From the NCBI GenBank assembly GCA_011389685.1, contig JAABTV010000009.1:1-64000 (forward strand): a DNA stretch of 64,000 nt, read 5' to 3'. Origin of the DNA: Paracoccaceae bacterium (GTDB lineage: Bacteria > Pseudomonadota > Alphaproteobacteria > Rhodobacterales > Rhodobacteraceae). The translations under genes and the position numbers were made by a program. How positions within the stretch are numbered: position 1 is the stretch's first letter; every line of letters starts with the position of its first letter. The notes under the pieces were generated by a model, which saw only the letters and a program-made list of their open reading frames with translations, did not search any database and was not told the origin of the DNA. Below are positions 19,116 to 28,461 of this stretch, in pieces.

Positions 19116-20082
19116 TCCGATGCCCCAAACCCCGCTCAACGCGCTTCAGGAGCCCGAGATCACCCAGCCCGCGCGCTCGCAATGGCGCGATGTCTGGGAC
19201 CAGTTCAAACACCACAAGGGCGCCCTTATGGGCGGCGGGTTCCTGATCTTCATCACGCTGGCCGTGCTGTTCGGCGATTTGATCTGGCAAATCGACCCCA
19301 AGAAGCTCGACATCCGCAACAAGGATGTCCGCCCGATCTACACCGCGATCTGGGAGTCGGACGCCAAGGTCAGTTGGGCGAACCCGCTGGGCACGGACAA
19401 TCTCGGGCGCGACCAGCTCGCGCAGGTCCTCGCCGGCGGCCGGGCCTCGATGGCGGTGGGCTGGGCGGCGATGATCCTGACCATGCTGATCGGCACCACC
19501 ATCGGCGTGCTGGCCGGGTTCTTCCGACGGCTCGACGGGCCATTGATGCGCTTCACCGACCTCGTGCTCTCGCTGCCCATCCTGCCCTTGCTTCTGGTGG
19601 CGGTGACGCTGTTCCGGCAACCGCTCCGGGCCAATTTCGGCCCCGAGATGGGCATGTTCATCCTGATCGTGGGCGTCATCGGCGTGACCTCGTGGATGCA
19701 GGCCGCGCGGATCGTGCGCGGCGACATTCTCGCCCTCAAGGAGCGGGAATTCGTGCTCGCCGCCCGCGCCGCCGGCACCACTTCGCGCGGCATCATCTTC
19801 CGCCACCTTCTGCCCAACGTGCTCTCGCCGCTCATGGTCTCGGCAACGCTCGGGCTGGCCACCGCGATCATCACCGAAAGCGCGCTGTCGTTCCTCGGCG
19901 TCGGCTTCCCGTCGGATTTCCCGACCTGGGGCAAGATGCTGGCCGACGCGGTGCCCCGGATGCAGGAATATCCCGAACGGGTGATGCTGCCCGGCATGAT
20001 GATCTCGCTCACCGTGCTGTCGGTGAACTACCTCGGCGACGGGCTGCGCGACGCGCTCGACCCGCGCATCCGCGGCCGCTGA
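19108..20082 (+). CDS. peptide ABC transporter permease (DppC type)
   Basis: A 324-aa inner-membrane permease. A cytoplasmic N-terminal tail with WRDVWDQFKHHKGAL precedes the first helix, the conserved NPLGTDNLGRDQLAQVL lies mid-protein, and the EAA loop is in VLAARAAGTTSRGIIFRH. The C-terminus DGLRDALDPRIRGR is the family ending. It starts inside the end of the DppB-type gene, so the two permeases are co-translated. It completes the transporter with the divergent fused ATPase. Confidence 0.93.
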   Translation: MTDPMPQTPLNALQEPEITQPARSQWRDVWDQFKHHKGALMGGGFLIFITLAVLFGDLIWQIDPKKLDIRNKDVRPIYTAIWESDAKVSWANPLGTDNLGRDQLAQVLAGGRASMAVGWAAMILTMLIGTTIGVLAGFFRRLDGPLMRFTDLVLSLPILPLLLVAVTLFRQPLRANFGPEMGMFILIVGVIGVTSWMQAARIVRGDILALKEREFVLAARAAGTTSRGIIFRHLLPNVLSPLMVSATLGLATAIITESALSFLGVGFPSDFPTWGKMLADAVPRMQEYPERVMLPGMMISLTVLSVNYLGDGLRDALDPRIRGR

Positions 20083-20095
20083 GACATTGACTCAA

Positions 20096-20127
20096 GGTCC
20101 GGGGCGGGCGCCCCGCTCCCCCGGACC
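20096..20127. terminator. hairpin between convergent permease and DUF3422 genes
   Basis: The perfect 9-bp arms GGTCCGGGG / CCCCGGACC enclose a GC-rich loop that can itself pair. It fills the 49-bp space between two convergent stops. There is no T-tract, so it is a GC-rich, bidirectional stop candidate. Confidence 0.5.
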
Positions 20128-20131
20128 GGCC

Positions 20132-21439
20132 TCAGTGCTGTTTGCGAATACGCCGCACGATCCACCAGACCACCAGCACCACCAGCGGCGTCACCCCCGC
20201 GGTCAGCAGCGTTTTGTCCACGCCCGCCCCGCGTGCCAGCGGATAGGCCGCATAGCTCACCAGGTTGACCGCGTAATAGGACACCGCCACCACCGACAAC
20301 CCCTCGACCGTGCGTTGCAGCCGCAATTGCAGATCGGCCCGCCGGTCCATGCTCTCCAGCAACGCCTGGTTCTGCGCGCTGCGCTCCACATCGACCCGTG
20401 TGCGCAACAGGTCCGCCGCCCGCGCGGCCCGCGCCACCATCACCTGAAGCCGCGCCTCGGTGGCCCTGACCGTGCGCATCGCCGGGTCGAACCGGCGCAG
20501 CATGAACTCGGCGAAGGTCTGCCGCCCGGCGAACCGCGCCTCGCGCATCACCTCGACACGCTCATGCACCAGCCGCTCATAGGCCGCCGTCGCGCTGAAC
20601 CGGAACGATGTCTGCGCCGCGATCTGCTCCAGCGCCCCCGACACTTCCAGCAACTGCCCGAGCGTCTCCTCGGCCGGGCGCGCCTTTTCACCCATATCCT
20701 CCACCAGATCGGTCAGCCGCGCGCCGGTGCGGGCAAGCTCCGGCGAAAGCGCGCGGGCCCGTGCAAACCCCAGAAGCGACAGCGTCTTGTAGGTCTCGAT
20801 CTCGCAAAGCCGCTGCACGATCCGACCGACCCGGCGCTGCCCGATCCCGTCGGTCACGAAAACCGCAAAGCGCAGATGCCCGGCCGGATCGATCCGGAAA
20901 TCGCCCGCCATCACCGCCGCATCGTCCAGCACGTGACTGGCCGCCAGGCTATCGGGCACGAACCAGTCGGTCATCCGCGCCGACATCTCCGCCTCGCCCC
21001 CCCGCGGCTCCACCCGGATCAACGCCGATGTGATCCGCATCCCCGGCGCGGCCTCCAGCCAATCCGCCGGAAACACCTCGAAATCCGCCGGATCAAAGGC
21101 GCGCGATGACAGCCCCCCCGAAAAGGCGGTGTAGGTCACGACCTCGGTATGGCTCTCCCACTTGATCCAATGCCGCCCCACCGGGCCGAAATAATGCGTG
21201 GCATCCGGCTTGGGATGCGGCGCGCCGTGCCGGTCCAGCAACGCACAAAGATGCGCCATGTCCGCAGCCCGGTCCCGCCCGGCCGCATTGCCCGACTGCT
21301 TCAACGCCAGGAAAACTGCGGTGCATGGCACATCGAGCGACGGGAAGGGCCGCGCATGCATCTCGTTGGCAAGCTCGTATCTGAGCGGATGATCTTCCAC
21401 CGGCCCTGTCCCCCGCGTCACGTCAACCGGGGCCAGCAT
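20132..21439 (-). CDS. DUF3422 family membrane-anchored protein
   Basis: A 435-aa protein of the uncharacterised DUF3422 family. The N-terminal ELANEMHARPFPSL motif is its hallmark. The middle is long and helical with many Ala/Arg/Glu (probable coiled coil), and the C-terminus holds two membrane segments (around VSYYAVNLVSYAAYPL and TPLVVLVVWWIV) ending in a basic tail. The large N-terminal part is therefore probably cytoplasmic. No function is known to me, and its neighbours (permease, enoyl-CoA hydratase) give no hint. Confidence 0.85.
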   Translation of the reverse strand: MLAPVDVTRGTGPVEDHPLRYELANEMHARPFPSLDVPCTAVFLALKQSGNAAGRDRAADMAHLCALLDRHGAPHPKPDATHYFGPVGRHWIKWESHTEVVTYTAFSGGLSSRAFDPADFEVFPADWLEAAPGMRITSALIRVEPRGGEAEMSARMTDWFVPDSLAASHVLDDAAVMAGDFRIDPAGHLRFAVFVTDGIGQRRVGRIVQRLCEIETYKTLSLLGFARARALSPELARTGARLTDLVEDMGEKARPAEETLGQLLEVSGALEQIAAQTSFRFSATAAYERLVHERVEVMREARFAGRQTFAEFMLRRFDPAMRTVRATEARLQVMVARAARAADLLRTRVDVERSAQNQALLESMDRRADLQLRLQRTVEGLSVVAVSYYAVNLVSYAAYPLARGAGVDKTLLTAGVTPLVVLVVWWIVRRIRKQH

Positions 21440-21484
21440 ACACGCGCCGGCGGACCGCTCAATCAGCCAAAACCGCGCGGGGCC

Positions 21485-22246
21485 TCAGCCGTCGTAGTCG
21501 GGCGCGCGTTTCTCGCCCATGGCCGCCACGCTCTCGGCGAATTCCGGCCCCTGCAACTGCGCCGCGAACAGCTTCGATTCCGCCGCCATGCACTCAGTCA
21601 CCGCCTCGCGCCCCTGCCGGATCAATCCTTTCGAGAGCCGCATCGCCACCGGCGCCGACCCGGCCACGCCGCGCGCGATCTCTGCGACCGCATCGCTCAA
21701 TTCCGCATCCGCGAACACCCGGGCCACCAGCCCGGCCCGCTCGGCCTCATGGGCACTCAGGGTCCGCCCGGCCAACAGCATGTCATTGGCCACCGCCATC
21801 CCGACCGCGGCGGGCAGCAACAGCGACGAACCCGCCTCCGGCACCAGCCCCAGCTTCACGAAGGGCACCCCCAACGTCGCACGCTCCCCCGCATAGACCA
21901 GGTCGCAATGCAGCAGCATGGTCAGCCCGATCCCGATCCCCGGGCCGTTCACCGCCGCAATCACCGGCTTGGGACAGTCGCGGATCGCATTCAGGAACCG
22001 CCAGACCGGCGGCTCCCCGGCCTCGCGATCCCCCTTGGCGAAATCCGTGAGGTCATTGCCGGCGGTGAACATCTCCCCCGCCCCGGTCATGACCAGCGCC
22101 CGATCCCCGTCGCTCTCCCCATAAGCCTCCAGCGCATCGGCCATGGCGCTGTACATACCCTGGGTCAGCGCGTTCTTCTTATCCGGCCGGCTGATCGTCA
22201 GGGTGACAACCCGCCCCTCGCGGCTGATGATGATGTTCTCGCTCAT
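21485..22246 (-). CDS. enoyl-CoA hydratase/isomerase family protein
   Basis: A 253-aa crotonase-fold enzyme. The oxyanion-hole segments are GEMFTAGNDLTDF and AVNGPGIGIGLTMLLHCDLVYA, and a catalytic Glu candidate is in LVPEAGSSLLLPAAVG. Members hydrate or isomerise enoyl-CoA esters in fatty-acid or aromatic-acid degradation. AGGGAGGA precedes the start at 22246. It is alone between DUF3422 and pntB, so its pathway is undetermined. Confidence 0.88.
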   Translation of the reverse strand: MSENIIISREGRVVTLTISRPDKKNALTQGMYSAMADALEAYGESDGDRALVMTGAGEMFTAGNDLTDFAKGDREAGEPPVWRFLNAIRDCPKPVIAAVNGPGIGIGLTMLLHCDLVYAGERATLGVPFVKLGLVPEAGSSLLLPAAVGMAVANDMLLAGRTLSAHEAERAGLVARVFADAELSDAVAEIARGVAGSAPVAMRLSKGLIRQGREAVTECMAAESKLFAAQLQGPEFAESVAAMGEKRAPDYDG

Positions 22247-22358
22247 GGAGTCCTCCCTGCGGCGTTTCTCATGGGCTAGACGATCCCTGCCCGGCGATCA
22301 ACGCGCCATCCAAATGCCGTTGCGGCAGAGCCGCGTCATGGACGCATCCCCTCATCCC

Positions 22359-22381
22359 TTCATCTTGCGCCAAATACTCCC
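22359..22381. repeat. dispersed 23-bp motif, third copy
   Basis: CTTCATCTTGCgccAAATACTCC differs from the 1361-1383 copy only in the three middle bases. It lies in the 272-bp spacer between pntB and the enoyl-CoA hydratase gene. Confidence 0.6.
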
Positions 22382-22412
22382 GCCGGAGGCGTCCCACATC
22401 ACCCCGACGCCC

Positions 22413-22464
22413 CGCCCCCTCTGGCGAACGGGGTGGGTGGGTGGGCGGTCGCCAGAGGGGGCGG
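22413..22464. repeat. 52-bp inverted repeat with G-rich loop
   Basis: Perfect 16-bp arms (22413-22428 and 22449-22464, CCGCCCCCTCTGGCGA and its complement) enclose a 20-nt loop of G-runs. It lies immediately downstream of the pnt terminator in the direction of pnt transcription. Confidence 0.7.
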
Positions 22465-22469
22465 CCACG

Positions 22470-22498
22470 AAAAAGGGCGCCCCCGAAGGCGCCCCTTT
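22470..22498 (-). terminator. rho-independent terminator of pntAB
   Basis: On the minus strand the stem GGGCGCC/GGCGCCC with a short loop is followed by TTTTT, 20 bp after the pntB stop. Confidence 0.8.
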
Positions 22499-22518
22499 CC
22501 CCATCCATGACACCCCCG

Positions 22519-24003
22519 TCAATCGAGCAGCGTCAGCAACTTGTCGAGACTGGCTTTCGCATCGCCATAGAACATCCGCGTGTTCTCCTTGAAGAACAGC
22601 GGGTTCTCGATCCCCGAATAGCCGGTCCCCTGGCCACGCTTGCTGACGAAAACCTGTTTCGCCTTCCACACTTCCAGCACCGGCATCCCGGCGATCGGGC
22701 TGTTGGGATCATCCTGTGCGGCCGGGTTCACGATGTCGTTCGACCCGATCACAATCACCACGTCGGTATCAGGGAAATCCTCGTTGATCTCGTCCATCTC
22801 CATCACGATGTCATAGGGCACCTTGGCCTCGGCCAGCAGCACGTTCATATGCCCCGGCAGACGCCCCGCCACCGGGTGAATGGCGAACCGCACAGTCTTG
22901 CCCTTGGCCCGCAGCCGCTTGGTCAGTTCCGAAACCGATTGCTGCGCCTGCGCCACCGCCATGCCATAGCCCGGCACGATGATCACGCTGTCGGCCTCAT
23001 CGAGCGCCTGCGCCACGCCATCGGCCTCGACCGCGACCTGTTCGCCCTCGACCTCCATCGCCGGGCCCGACGTGCCGCCGAACCCGCCAAGAATGACGCT
23101 GACGAAATGCCGGTTCATCGCCTTGCACATGATATAGCTCAGGATCGCCCCCGAACTGCCCACCAGCGCACCGACCACGATCAGCAGGTCATTACCAAGG
23201 CTGAACCCGATCGCCGCCGCGGCCCAACCCGAATAGGAGTTGAGCATCGACACCACCACCGGCATGTCGGCCCCGCCGATCCCCATGATCAGGTGATAGC
23301 CGATGAAGAACGCCAGCAGCGTGAGCGCGATCAGCGTCCAGATCCCGGCACCGCCGAGATAAAGCGCGGCAACCACCAGCGAAAGAATGGCCGCGCCGGC
23401 ATTGAGCATGTGACCACCGGGCAGTTTCTTGGCCGCACTGTCCACCTTGCCCGCCAGCTTGCCATAGGCAATGACCGACCCGGTAAACGTCACCGCCCCG
23501 ATCCAGATGCCCAGCATCAGCTCGACCTTGAGGATGTTGATCTCCACCGCCGTCTTCTTGGCGACGATCGCGGCAAATCCGGTGAACTGCTTGGCAAAGG
23601 CCATCGCCTCGAGCGAGGCTTCCTCGAGCCGCGGAAAGGCCAGCCCGGCCTCGCCAAAGGCGGCGGCGACGCGCCCCATCTCGAGATCGGCATTGAGCCC
23701 GACAAACACCGCCGCGAGGCCCACAAGGCTGTGCATGATCGCAACCAGCTCGGGCATCTGCGTCATCTGCACCCGCGTGGCCAGTTGATAGCCGACCAGA
23801 CCGCCCGCCCCGATCAGCACCAGCGACAGAAGCCAGAGCCCCTGCCCCGGCCCGACCAGCGTAGCCAGCACGGCGACGGCCATGCCGACGATGCCGTACC
23901 AGATCGCGCGCTTGGCGCTTTCCTGCCCGCTCAAACCTCCCAGGCTGAGGATGAAGAGAACAGCTGCGACCGCATAGGCCGCTATCGTGAATCCGAAGTC
24001 CAT
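22519..24003 (-). CDS. pntB: NAD(P) transhydrogenase subunit beta
   Basis: A 494-aa membrane subunit of the proton-translocating transhydrogenase, which makes NADPH from NADH using the proton gradient. The N-terminal 270 or so residues form about nine helices (domain II); the C-terminal domain III binds NADP(H), with [15 protein letters not shown] as its nucleotide loop and later [14 protein letters not shown] and [14 protein letters not shown]. It begins 13 bp after pntA ends, so the two form one operon closed by the terminator at 22470. Confidence 0.97.
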   Translation of the reverse strand: MDFGFTIAAYAVAAVLFILSLGGLSGQESAKRAIWYGIVGMAVAVLATLVGPGQGLWLLSLVLIGAGGLVGYQLATRVQMTQMPELVAIMHSLVGLAAVFVGLNADLEMGRVAAAFGEAGLAFPRLEEASLEAMAFAKQFTGFAAIVAKKTAVEINILKVELMLGIWIGAVTFTGSVIAYGKLAGKVDSAAKKLPGGHMLNAGAAILSLVVAALYLGGAGIWTLIALTLLAFFIGYHLIMGIGGADMPVVVSMLNSYSGWAAAAIGFSLGNDLLIVVGALVGSSGAILSYIMCKAMNRHFVSVILGGFGGTSGPAMEVEGEQVAVEADGVAQALDEADSVIIVPGYGMAVAQAQQSVSELTKRLRAKGKTVRFAIHPVAGRLPGHMNVLLAEAKVPYDIVMEMDEINEDFPDTDVVIVIGSNDIVNPAAQDDPNSPIAGMPVLEVWKAKQVFVSKRGQGTGYSGIENPLFFKENTRMFYGDAKASLDKLLTLLD

Positions 24004-24016
24004 AATCCCCTCCGCC

Positions 24017-25588
24017 TTATGATTTCTGGAACATGGCGAGCATGCGCCGTGTCACGAGGAAGCCGCCGAAGATGTTGATCCCGGCCATGAAGACCGCAAG
24101 CGCGGCGAGGATGGTGATCAGCAACGAACTCGATCCGATCTGCATCAGCGCACCGAGGATGATGATCGACGAGATCGCGTTGGTCACCGCCATCAGCGGC
24201 GTGTGCAGGCTGTGGCTCACGCCCCAGATCACCTGGAAGCCGACAAAGACCGCCAGCAGAAACACGATGAAATGCTGCATGAAACTCGCCGGCGCCACCA
24301 GCCCGACCGACAGCACCAGCGCCGCACCGATGCCCAGCAAGGTTACCTGTTGCCTGGTCTGCTCTTTGAAGGCGGCCACCTCGGCGGCGCGTTTCTCTTC
24401 CGGCGTCAGTTCCTTGGCCTTCTCCTGCGGGCGCGTCGCGATCGCCGCCACCTTGGGCGGCGGTGGCGGGAAGGTGATCTCGCCCTGATGGGTCACGGTC
24501 GCCCCGCGGATCACGTCGTCTTCCATGTTGTGATTGATCTGGCCATCCTTCTCGGGGGTCAGATCGGTCAACATGTGGCGGATATTGGTGGCATAGAGCA
24601 AAGACGCCTGGGTCGCCATCCGGCTCGGGAAATCGGTGTAGCCGATGATGGTGACGCCATTGTCGGTCACGACCTTCTTGTCGGCGACCGTGCCCTCGAC
24701 ATTGCCGCCCTTCTCGGCGGCCAGATCGACGATCACCGACCCGCGCCGCATCGCCTTGACCATGTCGTCGAGCCACAGCTTGGGCGCCTCGCGGTTGGGG
24801 ATCAGCGCCGTGGTGATCACGATATCCATGTCGGGCGCCAATTCGCGGAACTTGGCCAATTGCGCCTCGCGGAACTCGGGGCTCGACACGCTGGCATAGC
24901 CGCCGGTCGCCGCGCCGTCCTGCTGTTCCTCCTCGAAATCGAGATAGACGAACTCGGCGCCCATCGATTCGACCTGTTCGGCCACCTCGGGGCGCACGTC
25001 AAAGGCATAGACCACCGCGCCAAGGCTCACCGCGGCCCCGATCGCGGCCAGGCCCGCGACACCCGCGCCCACGACCAGAACCCGCGCCGGCGGCACCTTG
25101 CCCGCGGCCGTGATCTGACCGGTGAAGAACCGGCCATAATTGTTGCCCGCCTCGATCACCGCGCGATAGCCCGCGATATTGGCCATCGACGACAGCGCGT
25201 CCATCTTCTGCGCCCGACTGATGCGCGGCACCATCTCCATCGCGATGACCGATGCGCCCTTTTCCTTCGCGGCCTCCAGCCCGGCCTCGTTACCACCCGG
25301 ATTGAAGAAGGAAATCAGCGTCTTGTCCTTGGTCAGACGGTTCATTTCCTCGTCCGTGGGGATGCGCACCTTGGCGATGATGTCGGCATCCTTCCACAGC
25401 GCATTGGCGGTCCTCTTGATCGTGACCCCGGCCTCCTTGTAGGCCGCGTCGGTAAAGCCCGCAGCCGCTCCGGCGCCGGTCTCGATCAGACATTCATAGC
25501 CCAGCTTCTGCAATTGCAGCGCCGAGTCCGGGGTCATCGCGACACGCGCTTCCCCCTCGATGACTTCTTTTGGCGTTCCGATTTTCAC
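24017..25588 (-). CDS. pntA: NAD(P) transhydrogenase subunit alpha
   Basis: A 523-aa subunit: the N-terminal NAD(H)-binding domain I (alanine-dehydrogenase-like, with [17 protein letters not shown]) followed by a linker and three C-terminal helices of the membrane domain. The ORF track starts at 25633 with non-family residues. I place the start at a GTG (25588, VKIGTPKEV) because homology begins there and GGAAG lies 7 nt upstream. Alpha is a single chain here, as in enterobacteria, and not the split PntAA/PntAB seen in some alphaproteobacteria. Confidence 0.93.
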   Translation of the reverse strand: MKIGTPKEVIEGEARVAMTPDSALQLQKLGYECLIETGAGAAAGFTDAAYKEAGVTIKRTANALWKDADIIAKVRIPTDEEMNRLTKDKTLISFFNPGGNEAGLEAAKEKGASVIAMEMVPRISRAQKMDALSSMANIAGYRAVIEAGNNYGRFFTGQITAAGKVPPARVLVVGAGVAGLAAIGAAVSLGAVVYAFDVRPEVAEQVESMGAEFVYLDFEEEQQDGAATGGYASVSSPEFREAQLAKFRELAPDMDIVITTALIPNREAPKLWLDDMVKAMRRGSVIVDLAAEKGGNVEGTVADKKVVTDNGVTIIGYTDFPSRMATQASLLYATNIRHMLTDLTPEKDGQINHNMEDDVIRGATVTHQGEITFPPPPPKVAAIATRPQEKAKELTPEEKRAAEVAAFKEQTRQQVTLLGIGAALVLSVGLVAPASFMQHFIVFLLAVFVGFQVIWGVSHSLHTPLMAVTNAISSIIILGALMQIGSSSLLITILAALAVFMAGINIFGGFLVTRRMLAMFQKS

Positions 25589-25753
25589 CTTGTCACTTCC
25601 CTTTTCGTTCCTGTCCGCCGCGCCCCCCGGCACGACCCCTCGCGTGGCTGGCTGCCCTTATGGCACATCCCGCAGCGATCTTCGATTGCCGGAATGTCGC
25701 ATTGCAAGCCCGTTTTGCCGCTTGAGGCTCCATGCCGTCGGATTTTCCATCCG

Positions 25754-26206
25754 TCAAACCCAACGCCGCGTCTTTTGGCAATAGCGCGCGAACTCGGCGC
25801 GGAACTTGCGGCGCAGGCGGTTTTCCTCGGCAATTATGAAATGCCGCTCGATCCACCACACGAAGACCGGCACCAGCGGCAGCGCCAGCACCGCGTCCCA
25901 GTAAAGGATGCAGCCCAGAAGGATCAGCGCATCGCCGACGTAGATCGGGTTGCGCGTGCGCGAGAAGATCCCCGATTGCACCAGCGCATCGGCCTCGCGG
26001 TGCGGAACGATCGTGGTGCGCTGGCGCCACATCTCGTAAACCGCCAGCGCCATCAGCAAAAGCCCCGCCCCGGCCAGAAGACCGCCCAGGAAATCCGCCG
26101 GCGCCCCGCCGAAACTCAACCCCATCGGGAAATGGCGCGCCTGCCACCACGCCAGCCCGAGGCACAGCGCCAGCCAGACCGGCGGTATGTCGACCCATTT
26201 CAGCAT
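25754..26206 (-). CDS. isoprenylcysteine carboxyl methyltransferase-family membrane protein
   Basis: A 150-aa membrane protein with about four helices. The C-terminal half has the ICMT/PEMT signature: IFSRTRNPIYVGDALILLG followed by RHFIIAEENRLRRKF. Bacterial members are S-adenosylmethionine-dependent methyltransferases or membrane proteins of unknown substrate. The overlapping 25593-26237 frame is a shadow. It lies 165 bp upstream of pntA on the same strand and may be independent. Confidence 0.8.
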   Translation of the reverse strand: MLKWVDIPPVWLALCLGLAWWQARHFPMGLSFGGAPADFLGGLLAGAGLLLMALAVYEMWRQRTTIVPHREADALVQSGIFSRTRNPIYVGDALILLGCILYWDAVLALPLVPVFVWWIERHFIIAEENRLRRKFRAEFARYCQKTRRWV

Positions 26207-26354
26207 CCTGCGTCATACCTCCTGCATCCGCACGCACCCGCGTCCCGGCTTATACACATTCGGCCATCCGAATGTCGACCGCGATGACGGAACGACACGG
26301 CTTGCCCCCGGCCCGCGCGGCGCTACTCTGGGCACAAATCAGGGAGGATAAGCA

Positions 26355-27107
26355 ATGATGTTGAATGGCAAACACGCGCTCGTCACCGGCGGCGGCACCG
26401 GGATCGGCCTCGCCATCGCCCGCGCCCTCGTGTCCGAGGGTGCCGAGGTCACGATCACCGGGCGGCGGCTTTCGGTGCTTGAGGAGGTGGCGGGCGACGG
26501 GATGCACCCGCTCGCGATGGACGTGGCCGACGAGGCGCAGGTGCGCGACGGCATCGACGCCGCCGTGACCGCCCGCGGACCCGTCCAGATCTGCGTGGCC
26601 AATGCCGGCATCGCCGAGGGCCGCAAGCTGCACAAGACCGACACCGAACTGTGGCGGCGCATCATGTCGATCAATCTCGACGGCTGTTTCTTCACCATCC
26701 GCGAATCGCTGCGCTCGATGACCGGCACCGACTGGGGCCGGGTGATCGCGGTCTCTTCCATCGCGGGGCTGCGCGGCGCGCCGGGGGCGGGCGCCTACGC
26801 CGCCTCGAAACATGGCGTCATCGGCATGATCCGCTCCTTCGCCGAGGATTTCCTGGGCCAGCCTTACACCTTCAACTCGATCTGCCCGGGCTATGTCGAT
26901 ACCCCCATCGTCACCCGCAACACCGACGCCATCGCCGACCGCGCGGGCGTGTCCAGGGACGAGGCGCGCGACATGATGGTGCAGATGAACCGCCATCAGA
27001 AACTGATCTCGCCCGAAGAGGTCGCCGCCGCCGCGCTCTGGCTGTGCAACCCCCTCTCCGAAAGCACCAACGGCACCGAAGTGCGCATCGCCGGCGGCCA
27101 GGTCTGA
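26355..27107 (+). CDS. short-chain dehydrogenase/reductase
   Basis: A 250-aa NAD(P)-dependent oxidoreductase of the classical SDR type. The cofactor loop is VTGGGTGIGLAIA, the NAG motif is in VANAGIAEG, the catalytic Ser is in VSSIAGLRG and the YxxxK is YAASK, with CPGYVDTP after it. It resembles 3-hydroxybutyrate/3-oxoacyl reductases, but the substrate is open. GGAGG lies 7 nt before the ATG at 26355; a second ATG follows at once. Divergent from the ICMT-like gene. Confidence 0.9.
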   Translation: MMLNGKHALVTGGGTGIGLAIARALVSEGAEVTITGRRLSVLEEVAGDGMHPLAMDVADEAQVRDGIDAAVTARGPVQICVANAGIAEGRKLHKTDTELWRRIMSINLDGCFFTIRESLRSMTGTDWGRVIAVSSIAGLRGAPGAGAYAASKHGVIGMIRSFAEDFLGQPYTFNSICPGYVDTPIVTRNTDAIADRAGVSRDEARDMMVQMNRHQKLISPEEVAAAALWLCNPLSESTNGTEVRIAGGQV

Positions 27108-27149
27108 CTCGACCACACATGACCTCGACAGGCCGGGCAGGATCCGGTC

Positions 27150-27164
27150 TGTTATCCGATAACA
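27150..27164. repeat. 15-bp perfect palindrome after the SDR gene
   Basis: TGTTATC-C-GATAACA lies 43 bp past the SDR stop. It could be a terminator core without a T-tract or an operator for the small downstream ORF. Confidence 0.35.
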
Positions 27165-27223
27165 CGCCGCCATCCCGCGCCTGTCTTTGAATGACAGCGC
27201 GCCCTGCGCCATTCCTGTCTCGA

Positions 27224-27246
27224 CCGCCCGGCCAATCACCGGGCGG
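27224..27246 (+). other. hairpin before small ORF
   Basis: Perfect 8-bp arms CCGCCCGG / CCGGGCGG flank a 7-nt loop, 27 bp upstream of the 47-aa ORF start. Confidence 0.4.
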
Positions 27247-27273
27247 ACGCAAGAGACAAGAGAACAGGCCGCC

Positions 27274-27417
27274 ATGACCCGCAAGATCGCCATCCTGACC
27301 CTGACCGGCACGAGCCTCGTCGCGCTGCTCGCCATGCTCACCCTCCCCGGCAAGGAAACCGGACAGGACACCGCGCGCCTCGCCGCCCCCGCCCCGGTCA
27401 CGGTCGAACCGCTCTGA
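27274..27417 (+). CDS. small membrane or secreted peptide, 47 aa
   Basis: Too short for the ORF track in its own right; the 27187 frame over-extends it. It begins MTRKIAIL and continues as one hydrophobic segment (about residues 5-23, LTLTGTSLVALLAMLTL), then a short Ala/Pro-rich tail ending VTVEPL. An AGAGACAAGAGAACAGG purine tract supplies a ribosome site. It looks like a single-pass membrane peptide or an uncleaved signal anchor. No family recognised. It is convergent with the glycosyltransferase gene, 22 bp away. Confidence 0.5.
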   Translation: MTRKIAILTLTGTSLVALLAMLTLPGKETGQDTARLAAPAPVTVEPL

Positions 27418-27439
27418 GCGGTTTCGGAACGAACGCGCG

Positions 27440-28315
27440 TCAGAACAGGCCGAAGAACCGCTCGGGCAGCTCGAACTGAAGCGCATAATCCGGCCGGTCG
27501 AACGCGAAAAACCCGGTATCTCCGCGCGGGCCGAACGTGTCGCGCATATGCTGACGATAGGGCGCCATGTCGAACCCCTCGACCGTCTCAAGCGCCGCGA
27601 AGCCTTCGAACACCGCCCGATCCTCGCCCCGCGCCTCGGCGAACCAGTGCCGCCCGATCGCCGTCTCCTTGACCCCCGCCCCGATCTCCTGCGTGACCGC
27701 GTTGCGCCGGTTCATCGCGCCGACATATTCCGGGAAATCACAGAATTTCAGGTGCAGGAGATAGAGATCGTCGGGCGCATGCAGCTTGTCATATTGCGTG
27801 AAATGCCCGCCCCGCGCGATCTTGGTGCCCACCGACACCACACAGGGCTTGGAATAATGCGGCGCCAGCCGCACATGCCGCCGCGGCCCCAGGATACGAT
27901 CGCCCACCGCCTCGGGTTCAAGGTCGATCCGGTGGATCACCTCCAGCCCCAAAGGCGTCAGAACCCGCCGGATCGGTGCATCCCACATATACTCCAGAAG
28001 GGTCTTGCCGCTGGCCGGATCGACCACCACCAATTCGTCCACATCGCCCACGACCACGTGATCGTAGTAACTGCGCAGCCCCATCACGAGGTTGTTCAGC
28101 AACCGCCAGCGTTTCATGTCGAAATTCCTGTGCGGATCGCCCGGAATGCCGATGATATTGCACCCCGTGGCCAGATCGGCCACCGCCTCGCCACGCCCAT
28201 GATTCACGATATAGCAATTCTCGCGCCCCAGAACCTCGCCGTAATGATGCAGCCAGGCGCGCAGGAAAAACAGATCCTCGCGCACCATGGTCAATGCCGC
28301 CAGTTTCGATTGCAT
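27440..28315 (-). CDS. glycosyltransferase family 2-like protein
   Basis: A 291-aa cytoplasmic protein of the family-2-like glycosyltransferases that begin KLAALTMVRED-FLRAWLHHY. A metal-binding DxD-type motif is in VVGDVDELVVVD. The C-terminal part includes LHLKFCDFPEYV. Such proteins often add sugars to surface polysaccharide or lipid. The start is set at 28315 because the track's extra N-terminal residues are not family-like. It is divergent from a sulfotransferase-like gene 146 bp away, and the pair may modify one surface product. Confidence 0.75.
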   Translation of the reverse strand: MQSKLAALTMVREDLFFLRAWLHHYGEVLGRENCYIVNHGRGEAVADLATGCNIIGIPGDPHRNFDMKRWRLLNNLVMGLRSYYDHVVVGDVDELVVVDPASGKTLLEYMWDAPIRRVLTPLGLEVIHRIDLEPEAVGDRILGPRRHVRLAPHYSKPCVVSVGTKIARGGHFTQYDKLHAPDDLYLLHLKFCDFPEYVGAMNRRNAVTQEIGAGVKETAIGRHWFAEARGEDRAVFEGFAALETVEGFDMAPYRQHMRDTFGPRGDTGFFAFDRPDYALQFELPERFFGLF

Positions 28316-28461
28316 CGCCCCTAGCCCCTCTTGCAGCCCCCGACCGGGGCCTTGTCCAAGCCTGTGGCTTTTCCTAACCGGTTTGATGCGGGGAAAGAAA
28401 TGAAATATTCCTTGCACAAGAGGCGCGCCACCGCACGCCGCCAGAACCGAGGCCGGGCCGC

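Noticed and set aside
22429-22448. G-quadruplex in the hairpin loop
   Set aside because: G-runs are uneven (GGGG, GGG, GG, GGG, GG), so four clean GGG tracts are absent.
24203-26287. 694-aa plus ORF
   Set aside because: Antisense to pntA; rich in His/Arg/Asp, no recognisable domain.
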